A DNA stretch of 51,652 bases from Bradyrhizobium iriomotense (GTDB lineage: Bacteria; Pseudomonadota; Alphaproteobacteria; Rhizobiales; Xanthobacteraceae): positions 1 through 51,652 of the forward strand of contig NZ_BSOW01000053.1 in assembly GCF_030160715.1 (NCBI RefSeq). Direction: 5' to 3'. Below the pieces are notes generated by a model that saw only the letters and a list, made by a program, of their open reading frames with translations, ran no database searches and was not told the origin of the DNA. This document shows, one piece after another, positions 49,481 to 51,652 of this stretch (its first letter is position 1; each line of letters begins with the position of its first letter). A program made the translations under genes and the position numbers.

Positions 49481-49547
49481 TTGGCGTCGCGGTGGAATAT
49501 GTCGTTCAGGGCCAGGAGCGGTCATTCAGCCCGCTCTCGCGGATGGG

Positions 49548-49985
49548 TTAGCTCCCCTCGCGGGGGCGCCGCGGCGACTGAGGATTGTTGGCGGGATTGG
49601 TATCGTACTTGGATATTCGCGTAATGAGCCCGCTAGTGGCGAGCGGTTGCAAGTCCGCCTCGAGCGCGTCAGCAATCTCCTTGGCATAGACCGCCCGGTC
49701 GTCCACGTAGAGTGTAAAGGATTTCAAATACTTTTCCTTCTTCGCCGGATTCTCGATCGTCTCTTTCGTCCACTGGTAGAGCGGATAGTTTTCGATGCCG
49801 TGCTCTTCTGCTGCGACGACATACTCCGCAAAGGCGTCGAACTGGCATTTCAGTGCAGCGCGATGCTCGGCGAGGATATCGAACAGCAGCGCCAGTGCCG
49901 GATCACGGAGTTTTCGGCGTACCGATTCCGCCGTGGCAGAATCGTTCACATCAAACCTAACCTGATACTGCCACTGAGAAGTCAC
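49548..49985 (-). CDS. Hypothetical protein, 145 residues
   Basis: A soluble protein: SQWQYQVRFDVNDSATAESV at the start, a helical middle and a Pro/Arg-rich tail (NPQSPRRPREGS). A GTG at 49985 preceded by AGGAGG ten bases upstream is the best start. The family is not recognised. It may be transcribed separately from the thioesterase gene, which lies about 130 bases upstream on the same strand. Confidence 0.65.
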   Translation of the reverse strand: MTSQWQYQVRFDVNDSATAESVRRKLRDPALALLFDILAEHRAALKCQFDAFAEYVVAAEEHGIENYPLYQWTKETIENPAKKEKYLKSFTLYVDDRAVYAKEIADALEADLQPLATSGLITRISKYDTNPANNPQSPRRPREGS

Positions 49986-50112
49986 GCTATTCTCGCCTCC
50001 TGGTCGCACCCGATTTGCCCCTTTTCCAATCGCAAGGCGCTATCGCTCGCTCGCGAGCAGGTCCGGCACGCGTTGTGTCAAGAGTTGGCCGCAATGTCAG
50101 GCCGACGTTGCG

Positions 50113-50511
50113 TTAGTAGCTCCTCTTTTTGGCAAGGCGCTCGTTGAACGAACGAAGATCGATGACAATCCGTTGGTGGGTTCCGCTGCCGATCTCCTCT
50201 ATGCCGTCGCTTGCCGACACCTTGAAGTCAACTCGTTTTCCCTCGACGTTGATTACCTCGGCCGTCGCGCACACGTCGTGGCCTACGGGCGTGGCGGCGA
50301 AGTGTCGTACATCTACTGCAGTGCCGACCGCGCTTTCACCTGCATCCAAGAACGGTCTGATGGCATTGAGCGCGGCGTTTTCCATGATCAAGATCATCAC
50401 GGGCGTCGCAAGCACTTGCGGCAATATGGCGTCCTTGAATCGGTCGGCAAGATGTTCGGGTTGCACCCGCACTGTTGATGTTCCTCTGGCTCCCAACGGA
50501 ATCTGCCGCAT
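50113..50511 (-). CDS. FlK-like hotdog thioesterase
   Basis: The 132-residue protein has the pattern of the fluoroacetyl-CoA-thioesterase (FlK) group: ATPVMILIMENAAL with candidate catalytic Thr and Glu, VGTAVDVRHFAATPVG with the His, and IGSGTHQRIVIDLRSF at the end. It would hydrolyse a small acyl-CoA. The substrate is unknown. The ATG at 50511 is preceded by AGGACGAACG. Confidence 0.85.
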   Translation of the reverse strand: MRQIPLGARGTSTVRVQPEHLADRFKDAILPQVLATPVMILIMENAALNAIRPFLDAGESAVGTAVDVRHFAATPVGHDVCATAEVINVEGKRVDFKVSASDGIEEIGSGTHQRIVIDLRSFNERLAKKRSY

Positions 50512-50660
50512 TCGTTCGTCCTAGATCTCTATATGGAGACCGCGTAGACCGCTTCGCCCCCAACAGCAGCACAAAAGCCGACATCTGGCTAGGTCAGAGT
50601 TGGGCCAATTAGAGACGCACCCAGCCGAGTAGGGCGTAGGAATGCGCAGCTCGCCGGCCG

Positions 50661-51431
50661 TCAGCGTTCCTCCGACGGATCGAACAGCACACCTGCAGCC
50701 GCAAAACCGCCATCGACATTAAGCACGTGGCCGGTGATGTGGGCGGCATCGGCGGATGCGAGGAAGGAAGCTGCGGCCGCGATGTCGGCCGGCAGCGCGT
50801 ACCGCTTTAGGGCCATGCGCGAGAGGAAAGCCTCCCGCTGGCGAGGACCATGAGCCAAACGGGCTACCTGCGTTGGGCCGGGCGCGATGGCGTCGACGGT
50901 TATACCGTATGTCCCCAGCTCCATCGCCATAGCCTGAGTGAGACTGATGATCCCTGCTTTCGACGCACCATAGGCGACACGCCCGGTGCCGCCGAACTGA
51001 CCAGACACCGACGCAATATTGATGATGCGTCCGCGGCCCGCTTCCGCCATCGCACGGGCCGAGGCTTGGCCGCAGATGAACGCCCCGGTCAAGTTGACGT
51101 TGAGCACGGTACACCACGCATCGAGGTCGTACTCAAGGAATGGCGCACGGTTGACGATACCGGCGTTGTTCACGTGGATGTCGAGGCGGCCAAAGCGCGA
51201 AAGAATAGCTGCCACCCCTGCATCCGCCGACGATTTGTCGGTGACGTCCAGACGCTGGAAAACGGCCTTCTCGGTCCCAATCGCCTCGGCGACTTCACGC
51301 CCATCCTTCTCGTTGATGTCGGCAACAACAACGGTAGCACCATCATCCACAAGCCGTTCGACTATCGCACGTCCAATCCCCGTGGCGCCACCCGTAACGA
51401 TCGCGACCTGATCCCTAAACCGTGCAAGCAT
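50661..51431 (-). CDS. SDR-family oxidoreductase
   Basis: The 256-residue short-chain dehydrogenase has TGGATGIG (cofactor), VNNAGIVN, catalytic Ser in ASVSG and the YGASK motif, with an Asp in VVVADIN favouring NAD(H). It ends with the family-typical GHVLNVDGGF. GGAGAGTGGAGT precedes the ATG at 51431. The substrate is not predictable. Confidence 0.9.
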   Translation of the reverse strand: MLARFRDQVAIVTGGATGIGRAIVERLVDDGATVVVADINEKDGREVAEAIGTEKAVFQRLDVTDKSSADAGVAAILSRFGRLDIHVNNAGIVNRAPFLEYDLDAWCTVLNVNLTGAFICGQASARAMAEAGRGRIINIASVSGQFGGTGRVAYGASKAGIISLTQAMAMELGTYGITVDAIAPGPTQVARLAHGPRQREAFLSRMALKRYALPADIAAAASFLASADAAHITGHVLNVDGGFAAAGVLFDPSEER

Positions 51432-51571
51432 ACTCCACTCTCCTCCCACAACGGCAGGAGAGCATAAAAGGGCGCTCACCTCATGATGGCAAGTCTGCTA
51501 TTTTTGCGAGCCAAGGGTGTGTCGTAGCTGAGGACCGCTTCGGGTCATCTGCGACCTAAAGCGTGATGGCA

Positions 51572-51652
51572 TTAAGTTCGATAACCTGAATTTTTGAGGT
51601 AGTTGGCGCATTCCTCGGATGTGAAGGCATCGAGTGCGTGGCCGATTGCGGC
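51572..51652 (-). mobile_element. IS630-family transposase, C-terminal end (partial)
   Basis: Read on the minus strand, the last 26 codons are AAIGHALDAFTSEECANYLK followed by NSGYRT and TAA. This is the standard C-terminus of IS630-type transposases (xIGxALDxFTPxECxNYFxNAGY). The gene continues beyond the window. Confidence 0.75.

Overview
The window looks like accessory DNA from a Bradyrhizobium-like alphaproteobacterium. The basis is high GC, codon use, Tat-exported binding proteins, IS630-type transposase ends at both edges, and short dispersed repeats of a kind I associate with Bradyrhizobium. It reads as a mosaic of catabolic modules separated by repeats and gene debris. No rRNA, tRNA or CRISPR array was seen.

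Region 1 (about 1-9.6 kb) is an amide (N,N-dimethylformamide-type) utilisation locus. A divergent AraC regulator precedes a five-gene branched-chain/short-chain-amide ABC transporter operon, which ends in a dimethylformamidase (DMFase) large subunit. The most unusual gene is the LivM-like permease: its C-terminus carries a domain resembling the small subunit of DMFase, so importer and hydrolase appear physically fused.

Region 2 (about 10.1-25.8 kb) is a bacterial microcompartment (BMC) locus on two divergent arms. The minus arm encodes a pentamer vertex protein, a BMC-H, an acylating aldehyde dehydrogenase, an EutJ-like chaperone, a BMC-T, a malate-dehydrogenase-like enzyme with an EutQ-like N-terminal segment, a zinc alcohol dehydrogenase and a GAF/PucR-type regulator. 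The plus arm encodes a lipocalin-like protein, a HAD phosphatase, a stand-alone swivelling phosphohistidine domain, a 469-residue protein I cannot place, a winged-helix/helical protein, a pyruvate-phosphate-dikinase-like protein and a second BMC-H. No phosphotransacylase is present. Placing a dikinase-like phosphotransfer module between shell genes is the best candidate here for an undescribed system.

Region 3 (about 26.5-34.6 kb) holds a decayed ClpP-like gene, a translationally coupled AaeXAB-type efflux operon (FUSC, DUF1656, DUF983, HlyD), small hypothetical genes, an AraC regulator, a TauE-type exporter and a DUF1127 protein.

Region 4 (about 34.8-44.9 kb) has a LysR regulator, small genes, a frameshifted SRPBCC gene, a second AraC paralogue, and a CoA-thioester operon. 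That operon contains acyl-CoA dehydrogenase, enoyl-CoA hydratase, class III CoA transferase, an internally deleted second hydratase, a YWTD propeller and a carnitine-dehydrogenase-like enzyme.

Region 5 (about 44.9-51.6 kb) is debris-rich: a kinase fragment, a MASE1 histidine kinase, a 5' fragment of a group II intron, a frameshifted bfd, an ion channel, a hypothetical, a FlK-like thioesterase and an SDR.

A 60-110 bp repeat occurs four times in one orientation, near 0.1, 9.7, 26.2 and 44.9 kb. These positions coincide with the module boundaries, and each copy is followed by truncated or broken gene sequence.
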